From NCBI GenBank assembly GCA_963814955.1, contig CAWFEX010000011.1, positions 194,289 through 258,288 of the forward strand: a stretch of DNA of 64,000 nt, written 5' to 3'. This DNA is from DATCJA01 sp963814955. Lineage in GTDB: Bacteria; Acidobacteriota; Vicinamibacteria; Vicinamibacterales; UBA2999. A program made the position numbers and the translations under genes. Shown one piece after another: positions 45,085 through 54,545 of this stretch. Each line of letters starts with the position of its first letter. Within the stretch, counting starts at the first letter, position 1. Below the pieces are notes generated by a model. It worked only from the letters and a program-made list of their open reading frames with translations. It had not been told where the DNA came from and did no database searches.

Positions 45085-46153
45085 TCAACCGCGAGATTCG
45101 TCAATTGCCTCTGTATATCGCACGGACGCCCGACGGAGGCGATCGCGTATCGCTCGCCATAGGCCTGCGTTGTCTGAAAAATCCCTCACGAGGATGACGT
45201 CAAGTCCTGCTGCGTCCAGCTCGCGGAGGGCCGAATACAGTCGGGCCGCAATCGCCTCCACATCGGCTCCCGATCCAAGCTCGGCGATGACAACGGGCAG
45301 ATCGCCGAACAGGCGCGCGTCTTCCGTGCGTCACAAGGACACCGACGCGCTTGCCGGCTGCAAGGGCCTCACGAACCCCGTCTTCGAGCGAGGTGGCGGC
45401 TGACTCGGCAACGTGGGGATACAACGTCATCGGCGTGCGGGGGGAATAGTGCTGCGGCAACAGCCCCGGTGAACGCATCGCACTGGCATCGCTCGCAATG
45501 GCTGTCGCCCCGACCCGCACGTCGGGAATGACCTCTCTGAGCGCCTCGATTCCAACGGCGCCCGGTCTCAGCACTGTGGGCGGCACGCTCGTGAGATCGA
45601 GCACAGTGGATTCCACGCCGACGTCGGTCGGGCCCCCGTCGAGCACCATGTCGATCCGGCCGTTCAGGTCCTCCAGAACATGCGACGCCCGAGTGGGGCT
45701 GGGTCGCGAGAACCGATTGGCGCTTGGAGCCGCAACGGGCAGGCCGGAAGCCGTCAGCAACGCGTGTGCAATCGGATGAGCCGGAATCCTGATCGCGACC
45801 GTATCGAGGCCGGCGGTAACTTCGGAGGGCACAGCCGACGAGCGGTGCACGACGAGCGTCAGCGGACCCGGCCAGAATCGCTGGGCCAGCGTGACGGCGA
45901 TCGGAGGCACTTCGGAAGCCAGCTGTCTTGCGTCATCAAAGCGCGCGACATGGACGATGAGCGGATCGTTGGAGGGCCGTCCCTTCGCCTCGAACAGCCG
46001 GCGAACGGCGGCGCGATCGAGCGCATGGACACCAAGGCCGTACACCGTTTCGGTGGGGAAGGCGACCAGCCCGCCCCGACGAAGGCAGTCGGCCGCCCTG
46101 GAGATAACCTCCCGGTCAATGTGCTGCCGGTCGACGTGAACAACTTCAGTCAC
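45085..46153 (-). CDS. tsaC: L-threonylcarbamoyladenylate synthase, Sua5 type (one-base frameshift)
   Basis: TsaC/Sua5 makes threonylcarbamoyl-AMP for the t6A37 modification of ANN-decoding tRNAs. The YrdC domain is clear: GGLVAFPTETVYGLGVHALD, KGRPSNDPLIVHV, FWPGPLTLV and PVAAPSANRFSRPSPT. The linker and C-terminal Sua5 domain follow. Near 45325 one extra base shifts the frame. The repaired sequence reads EDARLFGDLPVVIAELGSGA, then LVRDFSDNAGLWRAIRDRL, and stops at 45085. It starts with a GTG. The stop overlaps a possible start of the baeRF gene, linking two translation-quality functions. Confidence 0.92.
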
Positions 46154-46176
46154 ACTCTGTAGGGTAATCTGTCATC

Positions 46177-46731
46177 GTGCAGCTCGGGCTCCCATTCGAA
46201 CAGGAAGCTCCCGACCAGTTTTATTTCGTACGCCACAAACGCGCTCGGCGCTATGTGATGCGCGTCGACAACGAGGGCCGCGTCCGCATCACCATTCCAC
46301 GCGGCGGCTCACGGAAGGAAGCAACGGCATTTGGGATGCGGCACCTCGAGTGGATCGCGAGCGAGCGGGCTCGAGTCCCGTTGACGCCGGTAAGTGCGAC
46401 GGAGCAGGTGAAGCTGCGCCGACGGGCGTCAATCGAGCTGCGGGAACGGCTGCTGGAGCTTGCCGCGCGTCACGGGCTTTCCGTTTCGCGCATCAGCATC
46501 CGCGATCAGCGCGCGCGATGGGGATCCTGCGGGCCCGACGGTCATATCTGTCTGAACTGGCGGCTCCTCCTGATGCCGCCGTCGGTGCGGGACTACGTCC
46601 TCGTTCACGAACTGATGCATCTGCGCCGGATGGACCATTCGAGCCGGTACTGGAAGCTCGTAGCCGACGCCTGTCCCGATTACAGGACGGCACGGCGATG
46701 GCTCCGCGAACACGGCCGCTCGCTGCGGTGA
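46177..46731 (+). CDS. YgjP-like M48-type metallopeptidase domain protein
   Basis: The 184-residue product belongs to the YgjP/DUF45 family of predicted zinc metallopeptidases. Its features are RHKRARRYVMRVDNEGRVRI at the N-terminus, ISIRDQRARWGSCGPDGHIC followed by LNWRLLLMPP, and the zinc site YVLVHELMHLRRMDHSSRYW (HExxH plus a distal His). It starts with a GTG and is divergent from tsaC with a 23-base gap. The physiological substrate is unknown. Confidence 0.88.
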   Translation: MQLGLPFEQEAPDQFYFVRHKRARRYVMRVDNEGRVRITIPRGGSRKEATAFGMRHLEWIASERARVPLTPVSATEQVKLRRRASIELRERLLELAARHGLSVSRISIRDQRARWGSCGPDGHICLNWRLLLMPPSVRDYVLVHELMHLRRMDHSSRYWKLVADACPDYRTARRWLREHGRSLR

Positions 46732-46794
46732 CGTCGCGGGCAACGTGCCGCAACACCGCTAGGTTGTCGCGCGGGCGTTTGGTAGGCTTTGACT

Positions 46795-47298
46795 ATGGAG
46801 AGCCGCCGCCAGCTCTTCGCCATAATCGGGGCAGCCCTGGGCCTGACACCGCTGGTCGCCTGGCTCGGCCGTTTTCCGTCTGCCGCTGACAGCGGGACGA
46901 CTCGCAACTTCGCCGTCACAAAGACGGACCAGGAATGGCGTGCGACGCTGACTCGCGAAGAGTACCGCGTGTTGCGTGAGCATGACACGGAGCGAGCGTT
47001 CAGCAGTCCGCTCGATCATGAAACACGCCGCGGCACGTTCATCTGCGCCGCATGTGGAAACCCGCTCTACTCCTCCGGCACGAAATACGACAGCGGAACC
47101 GGTTGGCCAAGTTTCTGGTCGCCACTGGAGAACGCGGTTGGAACGTCGATCGATCGGAGCTTCTTCATGGTACGGACCGAAGTCCATTGTGCTCGCTGCG
47201 GCGGCCATCTCGGTCATGTCTTTTCCGACGGACCGAAGCCAACGGGCCAGCGGTACTGCATGAACGGAGCGGCGATGAAGTTCGTTCCAGACGCCTGA
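46795..47298 (+). CDS. msrB: peptide-methionine (R)-S-oxide reductase, exported
   Basis: MsrB reduces methionine-R-sulfoxide. An N-terminal RR-containing hydrophobic segment (ESRRQLFAIIGAALGLTPLV) suggests a Tat or membrane-anchoring signal. Zinc cysteines occur as FICAACGNPLYSS and HCARCGGHLGHVF. The catalytic block is GQRYCMNGAAMKF, and the substrate loop is GTGWPSFW. It lies 18 bases upstream of msrA, forming a periplasmic repair pair. Confidence 0.94.
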   Translation: MESRRQLFAIIGAALGLTPLVAWLGRFPSAADSGTTRNFAVTKTDQEWRATLTREEYRVLREHDTERAFSSPLDHETRRGTFICAACGNPLYSSGTKYDSGTGWPSFWSPLENAVGTSIDRSFFMVRTEVHCARCGGHLGHVFSDGPKPTGQRYCMNGAAMKFVPDA

Positions 47299-47316
47299 CA
47301 ACAAGGACGCGGTGCC

Positions 47317-47979
47317 ATGCATCCACAACGCTTGATCCTCATCGCCGCCCTGGGCATCGCCGTCGGTTACGTGTGGCTGACGGGCGGATTCGTCGGCATC
47401 ATGGACATGTCGGCGCAGAGCACGCCGCCGCCTGCCGTCTCTGAAGTGGAACGGCAGGGACAGGCGGTCGCGACATTTGCATCAGGCTGTTTCTGGTGCA
47501 CTGAAGCTGATTTCGACAAGGTCCGCGGAGTGATCTCCACCACGTCCGGCTATACGGGTGGCAAGGTCCCTAACCCGACGTACAGGCAGGTCTCGAGCGG
47601 ATCAACGGGTCACGCTGAGGCCGTGCGCGTCGTCTTCGATCCGGCCGTCGTCAGCTACGAGCAACTGCTCGAAAGTTTCTGGCACAACGTCGACCCGTTC
47701 GTGGCCAACCGGCAGTTTTGCGACGTCGGCAACCAGTACCGCCCTGAAATCTTCTTTCACAACGATGCACAGCGCGTCGCCGCTGAAGCATCGAAGGCAC
47801 GGATGGAGAAGCAGTTCGGAGAAAAGATCGTGGTGGCGATCACGGCCGCCGGACCGTTTTATCCCGCCGAGGAGTATCACCAGGACTACTACAAGAAGAA
47901 CTCCGCACAGTACCGGTTTTACCGGTTCGGGTGCGGTCGCGACCGGCGTCTGCAGGAAATCTGGTCCCGCGCCCGCTGA
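47317..47979 (+). CDS. msrA: peptide-methionine (S)-S-oxide reductase, exported
   Basis: MsrA reduces methionine-S-sulfoxide. The catalytic motif ASGCFWCTEADFDKVRGV is followed by STTSGYTGGKVPNPTYRQVS, GHAEAVRVVFDP and FCDVGNQYRPEIFFH, all diagnostic. An N-terminal hydrophobic helix predicts export or anchoring, matching the msrB neighbour. The 220-residue length includes this helix. Confidence 0.95.
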   Translation: MHPQRLILIAALGIAVGYVWLTGGFVGIMDMSAQSTPPPAVSEVERQGQAVATFASGCFWCTEADFDKVRGVISTTSGYTGGKVPNPTYRQVSSGSTGHAEAVRVVFDPAVVSYEQLLESFWHNVDPFVANRQFCDVGNQYRPEIFFHNDAQRVAAEASKARMEKQFGEKIVVAITAAGPFYPAEEYHQDYYKKNSAQYRFYRFGCGRDRRLQEIWSRAR

Positions 47980-47990
47980 CTGCGCCGGGA

Positions 47991-48027
47991 GGGTCAGACC
48001 GGGGTCAGACCCGGGTCTGACCCCGGT
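47991..48027. repeat. GGGTCTGACCCC palindromic repeat
   Basis: GGGTCAGACCGGGGTCAGAC followed by CCGGGTCTGACCCCGG forms an inverted repeat 13 bases after the msrA stop. It is the same family as the in-frame copy in priA. It could fold in RNA and act as a terminator. Confidence 0.75.
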
Positions 48028-48259
48028 CCACTACCAAGATTGTTCGCCCGTGTGCGGTCTTCGCACATATCTGTGCACCGCCGGCCCGCGGTGTGTCTGT
48101 CCCGCCCGGACGCTGAGGGTCAGACGCCCAACGTAAGCTCTATCAGTTCAATAATTTGACAACGCTTGTGGCACACGTGCGCGCGCGATGCGCAGGGTGG
48201 TGATGCTCTTGCTATGACAAGACCGTTCCGGCCTTGTCGGCAGGGACCTCAATATCCAC
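48028..48259. promoter_or_regulatory. intergenic region ahead of the regulator genes
   Basis: This spacer has lower GC content and no gene. An AATAATTTGACAACG segment near 48150 contains a TTGACA hexamer that could serve as a -35 element for the downstream regulator; no clear -10 partner is seen. Confidence 0.3.
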
Positions 48260-48714
48260 ATGCAGGCCGAACGTCCTCATATCTTCGTCGTTGACGACGA
48301 CCGCGCGGTGCTGTCACTCGTGGGCACGAACGTCAGCTGCCTCGAAGTGCTGCGGGCGCTCCGGACCGTCAGCCCGCAGTGCGAGGCCGTTCTGACCACT
48401 GGCTACCAGAGCGTGGAGGCTGCGGTGGAGGCTCTGAAGCAGAGCCTCACACGACTTGCGTCAGAAGTACTTCATCCAGCGCGGAGGGCGCCCCCAATCC
48501 GCAAGTCCCGGCATCCCTTCTCGAGGTTGAACGGGACCACATCATCCGCACGCTGGAGCTTGTCGGGGGGAACAAGGCAGGCGCGGCACGGTTGCTGGGT
48601 ATGAGCCGGCGTGCGTTGTACCGCCTGTTAGAGCGGCATGGATTACACCAGCGTGCCCGATCCGCACGGACCGGGAGTGTGTCGAAACCCCGATGGACCG
48701 GACATCGTGACTGA
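48260..48714 (+). pseudogene. decayed NtrC-like response regulator (REC fragment plus Fis HTH)
   Basis: The first frame gives a receiver-domain start HIFVVDDDRAVLSLVGTNVS and a distal piece LTTGYQSVEAAVEALKQ, but the phospho-acceptor region between them is missing. A frame change then leads to a Fis-type HTH (VERDHIIRTLELVGGNKAGA, ARLLGMSRRALYRLLERHGL). This is the architecture of a short REC-Fis regulator with an internal deletion and an indel. The DNA-binding part is intact, but the receiver is not functional as read. Confidence 0.65.
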
Positions 48715-49716
48715 CACCGCCACCCGCCGGCGTCCGCGCATCCTCGTCGCCGACGATACGGACACGATTCGCGCGCTCTTCGAAAAACTTCTGACGGGCG
48801 AGGGATATCAGGTCGTCAGCGCTGAGGACGGACTCGAGGCGCTCGACGCCGTGAGCGTTCATCACCCCGATGTCGATCCTGCCCGACGTCGGCATGCCCG
48901 GCATGGACGGCATCGAAGTGTGCCGCAGGCTCAAAAGCGGATCCGGAGACTCGCCTGACGCCGGTCGTCCTGGTCACAGGCCTCTCTGACCTGCCGGATC
49001 GGATTCGCGGGATCGAGGCGGGGGCCGACGACTTTCTGTCCAAGCCGGTGCACCCGCAGGAGCTTCGCGCCCGCGTCGCGGCGCTCTTGCGCATGAAGCA
49101 GCTCACCGATGCGCTCGATTCGGCCGAAGCGGCATTCATGGCGCTGGCGCTGACGATCGAGGCGCGCGATCCAACCACGAAGGGACACTGCGAGCGGCTC
49201 GCACAGCGGGCCATGCGCCTGGGCCGCGCCTCGGCGTGTCCCCGGACGACCTCGAGTGCGCTGCATCGCGGCGGCTACCTGCACGATGTCGGCAAGGTCG
49301 GCGTGCCGGATTCAGTGCTGCTGAAAGCGGGGCCCGCTGTCAGACGCAGAATTTGCATTGATGAAGCGGCACACGGAAATCGGCGACTCGCTGTGCGCTC
49401 CGCTGCAGTCGCTGCGGCATGTCCGCCCGATCATCCGTTCGCATCACGAACGGCTCGACGGCAGCGGTTATCCAGACGGACTGCGCGGCGATGAAGTGCC
49501 GCTGCTCGCGCAGATCGTCGGGATCATCGACGTATACGATGCGCTGACCTCCGCGCGGCCCTATCGGCCGGCGCTGACCAGCGGGACGGCCATCCGCCAC
49601 CTGATGCTCCAGGTGGAACAGCGCAAGTTTTCCAGAGGCTTGTCAAGACGTTCCTCGACACGCTGGACAAAGTCGAGGAGACGCCTCAACTGCCTGAAGT
49701 CGCAGCCTGCGGCTGA
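48707..49716 (+). CDS. response regulator with HD-GYP phosphodiesterase domain (several frameshifts)
   Basis: Across several frames a single protein is recognisable. The receiver reads RILVADDTDTIRALFEKLLT, LPDVGMPGMDGIEVCRRLK and DDFLSKPVHPQELRARVAAL. The HD-GYP domain follows with ALALTIEARDPTTKGHCERL, YLHDVGKVGVPDSVLLK, MKRHTEIGDSLCAPL, HHERLDGSGYPDGLRGDEVP and VYDALTSARPYRPAL. HD-GYP enzymes hydrolyse cyclic di-GMP. About five one-base shifts interrupt the gene, and the last frame ends at 49716. The start is a GTG at 48707. Either the assembly is poor here or the gene is decayed. Confidence 0.8.
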
Positions 49717-49796
49717 AGAGGACCGCCGAAACCACGCCGCCCGGTCCGAAGAACCCGGCGCCTACGGTCATAACTTCCGAGACGCTGCGGCGCAGG

Positions 49797-50828
49797 TCAG
49801 CCGCCGCGCGTGTGCATCTCGAGGTGGGGATCCCGGCGCAGCGTATCGAGCGGGATGAGCGGTGCGCGGTCGCGCGTTGCAAGCCGATCTTCTGCGCCGC
49901 GGTCGCGACGTGCCTCCCAGATGGATCGAATCAGCGCGGCCAGCTCCGGTGGAGTGGCCCCGCCCCGCAGCGCCGCTCGCAGGTCAGCACCCCGCGCGGC
50001 GTACAGGCAGAGGTACCACATGCCATCGGCGGTCAGCCGGCTGCGGTCGCAATCCTCGCAGAACGGCCGCGTCGTCGACGCAATGACGCCGAAGACGGTG
50101 CCGTCGGGAAGACGATAGCGATCGGCCGGGGCCGAGGAGACCTCGACGATGGGGGTGATCGGACCGTAGTGGCGCGCCAGAGACTGGAGCATCTCCGCGC
50201 GTGACACCACGCGCTCCATCGACCAGTGGGTGGCGCCGCCAACGTCCATGTACTCGATGAAACGTACTTCGGCGCCATGCCGGCGGCCGAACTCAATCAG
50301 GTCCACGAGCTCGTCGTCGTTCGTTCCACGGATCACGACCGTGTCGATCTTGAGTCCGGGAAACAGCGGGGCGGCGGCGGCGATGCCCTCGAGCACCGGT
50401 GCGAGCTCGTCGGATCGGGTCAGCTGCGAAAGCGCTGCGGCTGCAGCGTATCGAGGCTGACAGTCAGCCGATGCAGCCCGGCCTGCGCCAGCGCCTGCGC
50501 ATGCTGCGCCAGCAGCACGCCGTTGGTCGTCATCGCGAGGTCCTTGATGCCCTGACGCGAGGCCAGCGCCGCGACGAGCCGTGGAAGGTCGCGCCGCAGC
50601 AGCGGCTCGCCGCCGGTGAGCCGCACCTTGTCGACGCCCAGCTCCGACGAACACGTCGACGAGCTGCTCGATCTCCTCGAACTGCAGGATGTCCTCGCGC
50701 GGCAGCCAGACGTAGTCCTGCTCCGGCATGCAGTAGCTGCACCGCAGGTTGCAGCGGTCGGTCACCGACACCCGCAGATTGCGAAGCGGGCGCTGGAACT
50801 GGTCGAGGAGCACTGGGGTCATTATCAA
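49797..50828 (-). CDS. moaA: GTP 3',8-cyclase MoaA (two compensating frameshifts)
   Basis: MoaA is the radical-SAM enzyme that begins molybdenum cofactor synthesis. The SAM cluster motif is TDRCNLRCSYCMPEQ, and the C-terminal cluster region is PFCEDCDRSRLTADG. The C-terminus ends with the essential GG dipeptide. Between about 50430 and 50645 the main frame is nonsense while a neighbouring frame reads RLTGGEPLLRRDLPRLVAAL and DLAMTTNGVLLAQHAQAL. Two opposite indels therefore flank this segment. The repaired length is normal. It is followed on the same strand by nothing related; other moa genes are outside the window. Confidence 0.9.
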   Translation of the reverse strand: MIMTPVLLDQFQRPLRNLRVSVTDRCNLRCSYCMPEQDYVWLPREDILQFEEIEQLVDVFVGAGRRQGAAHRRRAAAAARPSTARRGAGLASGHQGPRDDDQRRAAGAACAGAGAGRAASADCQPRYAAAAALSQLTRSDELAPVLEGIAAAAPLFPGLKIDTVVIRGTNDDELVDLIEFGRRHGAEVRFIEYMDVGGATHWSMERVVSRAEMLQSLARHYGPITPIVEVSSAPADRYRLPDGTVFGVIASTTRPFCEDCDRSRLTADGMWYLCLYAARGADLRAALRGGATPPELAALIRSIWEARRDRGAEDRLATRDRAPLIPLDTLRRDPHLEMHTRGG

Positions 50829-50854
50829 TCAGGTCAAAGGGGAAAGGTCAGGCA

Positions 50855-50912
50855 AAGGTAAGTACCTTTGACTTCACCTTTGCCTTTTGCCTTTTGACTT
50901 TTGACCTTACGG
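50855..50912. repeat. low-complexity spacer repeat (TTTGCCTTTTGACTTTTGACC words)
   Basis: Imperfect direct repeats CCTTTGACTTCACC, TTTGCCTTTTGCC and TTTTGACTTTTGACC fill the gap between amrS and moaA. They closely resemble 9678-9755. Read-through of this repeat extends the amrS frame artificially to 50848. Confidence 0.7.
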
Positions 50913-52041
50913 TTACACAATCGACAGCCTGGTGCGGTCGTGGGGCAGGAACGGGAAGGCTGTGCGCTGGCCCTCGAAAGAGGCGCTCCAGCGCCCGGGA
51001 ATCCGGGTCGCGCACCTGGGGCACGTCCCGTCCGGCGTCAGCCGGTACTCCTGAATCAGATATCCGTACCGCGTGATGAGCCGCTCGCCGCAGTGCGTGG
51101 CAGGCGGTGTGTTCCAGGTCGCCGACCCGCCCCGGAAGGTTGCCGGCGTAGACGTACCGCAGGCCAGACTCGCGGCCGATGCCGCGGCTGCTGTCTGCAG
51201 CATCGCCGCCGTGGTGTTGGACGGCGTCGGTCATCCTGTAGTCCTGGTGAAACGCGGTGACGTGCCAGGGAATATCCACCGACACGCCGGCCAGGAACTC
51301 CGTGAGCCGGCGCAGTTCTGGCTCGCTGTCGTTGAAGCCCGGAACGAGCAGGGTCACGATCTCAACCCAGACGCCGCTCGCATGCAGCCAGCGAATCGTC
51401 TCGAGAATCGGCTCGAGGCGTCCGCCAAGCTCCCGGTAACGCTTGTCGTCGAAGCTCTTGAGATCGACCTTGTACAAGTCGATATGCGGACGGAGGTATT
51501 CGAGCACGCGCGTCGTGCCGTTGCCGTTGGAGACGAAGCCGGTGACGAGTCCCTGCTCGCGCGCAGCCTGGAACATCGCGACGGCCCACTCGACGGTGAT
51601 GAGCGGTTCGTTATACGTCGAAACAACAATCTTCGCGTGCTGGCGCAGCGCATCCTGGACGAGCGATTCGGGTGTCGTATCACGCGGCGGCGCCACCGCC
51701 TGCGGATCGCGCAGCGCCTGAGACGTAACCCAGTTCTGACAGTAGCTGCAGTGAAGGTCGCATCCGAGCATCCCGAAGCTGTACGCGAGCGCGCCGGGGT
51801 ATGCGTGAAAGAACGGCTTTTTCTCGACCGGGTCGCACTGCACGCCGCCAACGTAGCCCCACGGCACTCGGAGACGCCCGCCTTCGTTATACCGGACCTT
51901 GCATACGCCACGGGCTCCCACCGGAATCGGGCAGCGATGTCCGCACGCGTAGCAGCGCAGGCGCGTCTCGTCGATCGATTCGACGAGCTCCGGCGCTGCG
52001 TCGCGCGTGCGCACCGCAAGGACTTCTTCGAGGGTTGCCAT
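50913..52041 (-). CDS. amrS: AmmeMemoRadiSam system radical SAM enzyme (frameshifted)
   Basis: This PflA-like radical SAM protein belongs to the AmmeMemoRadiSam system. It has LRCYACGHRCPIPVGARGVC at the N-terminus, the cluster motif GCDLHCSYCQNWVTSQ, VVSTYNEPLITVEWA and KVDLKSFDDKRYRELGG. From about 51230 to 51100 the sequence hops between frames (IGRESGLRYVYAGNLPG, then CGERLITRYGYLIQEYRL). It ends at 50913 after a final cysteine pair in GTCPRCATRIPGRW. The Amm/Memo partners are not in the window. The reaction is unknown; the system is thought to modify a metabolite or protein radical-wise. Confidence 0.88.
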
Positions 52042-52144
52042 TTCTGACTTGTCCGTTCCCGGTCTACTGCCGTCGAACACGTATCGCGAGTGCCTCGTCC
52101 GTTGTGGCCCTCTACTAGATCGATCGTACGATACCGGTCAATCG

Positions 52145-53319
52145 ATGCACCGGATTCCCAGGCCCGTGTGGCTGCTCGGCTGGTCGAGTCTGTTCACCGA
52201 TGCGGCCACCGAGATGATCTACCCGTTGTTGCCGGTATATCTCTCCAGAGTGCTTGGCACCGGCGCCCTGTCGCTGGGGATCATCGAAGGAGTAGCCGAG
52301 GCGGTCAACAGCGCGCTCAAGATCGTCTCAGGTTACGTTTCGGACCGTCGGGAGAAGCGCCGGTCGATCGTGATCGCGGGTTACGCGTTGTCCTCGACCG
52401 CGAGGCCGCTCATCGCCCTCACGACAGGCTGGCCCCAGGTGCTTCTGGTACGGGCGCTCGACCGCACGGGGAAGGGCATTCGCGGCGCACCACGGGACGC
52501 GATGCTCGCGCGTTTTGCCGCCACCGGCGAACGCGGGCGCATTTTTGGTTTCCATCGCGCCATGGATCACGCCGGCGCCATTATCGGCCCGCTCGTCGCC
52601 ACCGCAATCCTGTTCTTCGCGCCTGGGGAATATCGCCTGGTGTTCGCGCTGACTGTGATTCCGGGCGCAATCGCCGTTGCGCTGTTGTTTCTGGTACCGG
52701 AGCCGGCAGCAGTAGCGCCCATACCGGTCGCGTCAACAGGCGATTCCGGCGCTCGTCCTGAAGGTCGCAGGCACCTGTTCGCGTTCCTCGCAATACTGCT
52801 GTTGTTCAGTCTCGGTAATTCCGCTGACGCGTTCCTGTTGCTGCGGCTGGCTGACGAAATCGGCAATGCGACGTACGTGCCTCTGCTCTGGTCGGGACTG
52901 CACGTTGTAAAGGCGTCGCTCTCGACGTGGGGCGGAACGTTGTCGGACCGTATCGGGCGCAAGCAGGTAATCGTCATCGGCTGGCTACTTTACGCGCTCG
53001 TCTACATCGGCTTCGCGACGGCCAGTGACCGCGCAGACCCTCATTGCGTGGTTCCTCATCTATGGCGTTTTCTTCGCGCTCACGGAGGGAGCGGAAAAGG
53101 CGCTGGTCGCCGATCTGGCGCCTGCCAGCAGGCACGGCCTTGCGTTCGGCGCATACAACACTGCATTGGGTATAGGTGCGCTGGGCGCAAGCATCGTGTT
53201 CGGCCTGCTGTACGAGCGGTTCGGCGCGGCAACGGCGTTCACGACCGGTGCGGCGCTGGCGGCCTCGGCAGCCTTGCTGCTGTCGTTCGTTCCGATGTCG
53301 TCAAGGGCGGGTGCTATGA
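52145..53319 (+). CDS. MFS transporter (frameshifted)
   Basis: This is a twelve-helix permease of about 390 residues. It starts MHRIPRPVWLLGWSSLFTDA and has the MFS loop motifs SGYVSDRREKRRSIVIAGYA and DRTGKGIRGAPRDAMLA, then GGTLSDRIGRKQVIVIGWLL in the second half. After VYIGFAT a frame shift near 53025 is needed to continue LIAWFLIYGVFFALTEGAEK and LLYERFGAATAFTTGAALA. The family includes arabinose-efflux-type and SetB-like exporters. The exact stop is uncertain but must precede surE at 53332. Substrate is unknown. Confidence 0.85.
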
Positions 53320-53331
53320 TCGTAGGTTCCG

Positions 53332-54094
53332 ATGCCTCGAATTCTTCGTCACTAATGACGACGGTGTGCATTCAGAAGGAATACATGCACTTGCCGAAGC
53401 GCTGGCGCCGCTCGGCGAGGTTACGGTCGTTGCGCCGATTCAGGAAGCCAGCGCGATTGGACACGCGCTGACGCTGAGACGTCCGTTGCGGCTGGAGCGC
53501 GTGCGAAACGACGTCTATGCCGTTGACGGCACGCCGACCGACTGCGTCAACGTAGCGATCGCGCACGTGCTGAACGGCAAGCCGGATCTGATCGTGTCGG
53601 GCATAAACAAGGGTTGGAACCTGGGCGACGACGTGACGTATTCGGGCACCGTGTCTGGCGCGCTGGAAGGCGCGCTGCTCGGCATTCCGAGTCATCGGCG
53701 TTCTCGACGCAAAACAAGGGCAACCACTTCGATTTTGCACCGGCGGCGCAGGTCGGCGTTCACCCTTGCCGAAGCCGTTCTCGGGCGCGGGATGCCGAAG
53801 TTCACGCTCCTCAACATCAACGTCCCGTTCGGGCCGAACAAGGGGTTTCGGGCGACCGTGCAGGCGAAGCGCAATCATGTCACCGTGGTGAGCAAGCGGA
53901 TCGACCCGCGTGATCGCGCGTATTACTGGATCGAGGAAGGGGAGAACACGTGGGAGCCGCACGACCGCTCGGATTACCAGGCGGTGCGCGACGGCTACAT
54001 CTCGATTACGCCGCTGCATCCTGACATGACGGCGCACGGTGCGCTGGGCTTTGTCGAGAGTCTGCCGCTGGTGACGCCCGCGGAGGTACGGTAG
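53332..54094 (+). CDS. surE: 5'/3'-nucleotidase SurE (several frameshifts)
   Basis: SurE is a divalent-metal nucleotidase active on nucleoside monophosphates. The ATG at 53332 is followed by PRIL, an inserted base, and then VTNDDGVHSEGIHALAEALA with the metal-binding Asp pair. Downstream are EASAIGHALTLRRPLR, DGTPTDCVNVAIAHVL and SGINKGWNLGDDVTYSGTVS. Between about 53690 and 53755 two or three indels scramble the frame before FTLAEAVLGRGMPKFTLLNI resumes. It stops 14 bases before tRNA-Pro(CGG). Confidence 0.9.
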
Positions 54095-54108
54095 ACTGAT
54101 TTCTTCGT

Positions 54109-54545
<437 letters not shown>

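Noticed and set aside
48260..48714. A complete NtrC-type sigma-54 activator
   Set aside because: There is no AAA+ domain, the receiver lacks its phosphorylation region, and the space available is too short.
52007..54094. An MFS-SurE fusion protein
   Set aside because: Frame shifts in both genes create one long frame by chance; each gene is complete in other frames with its own start and end.
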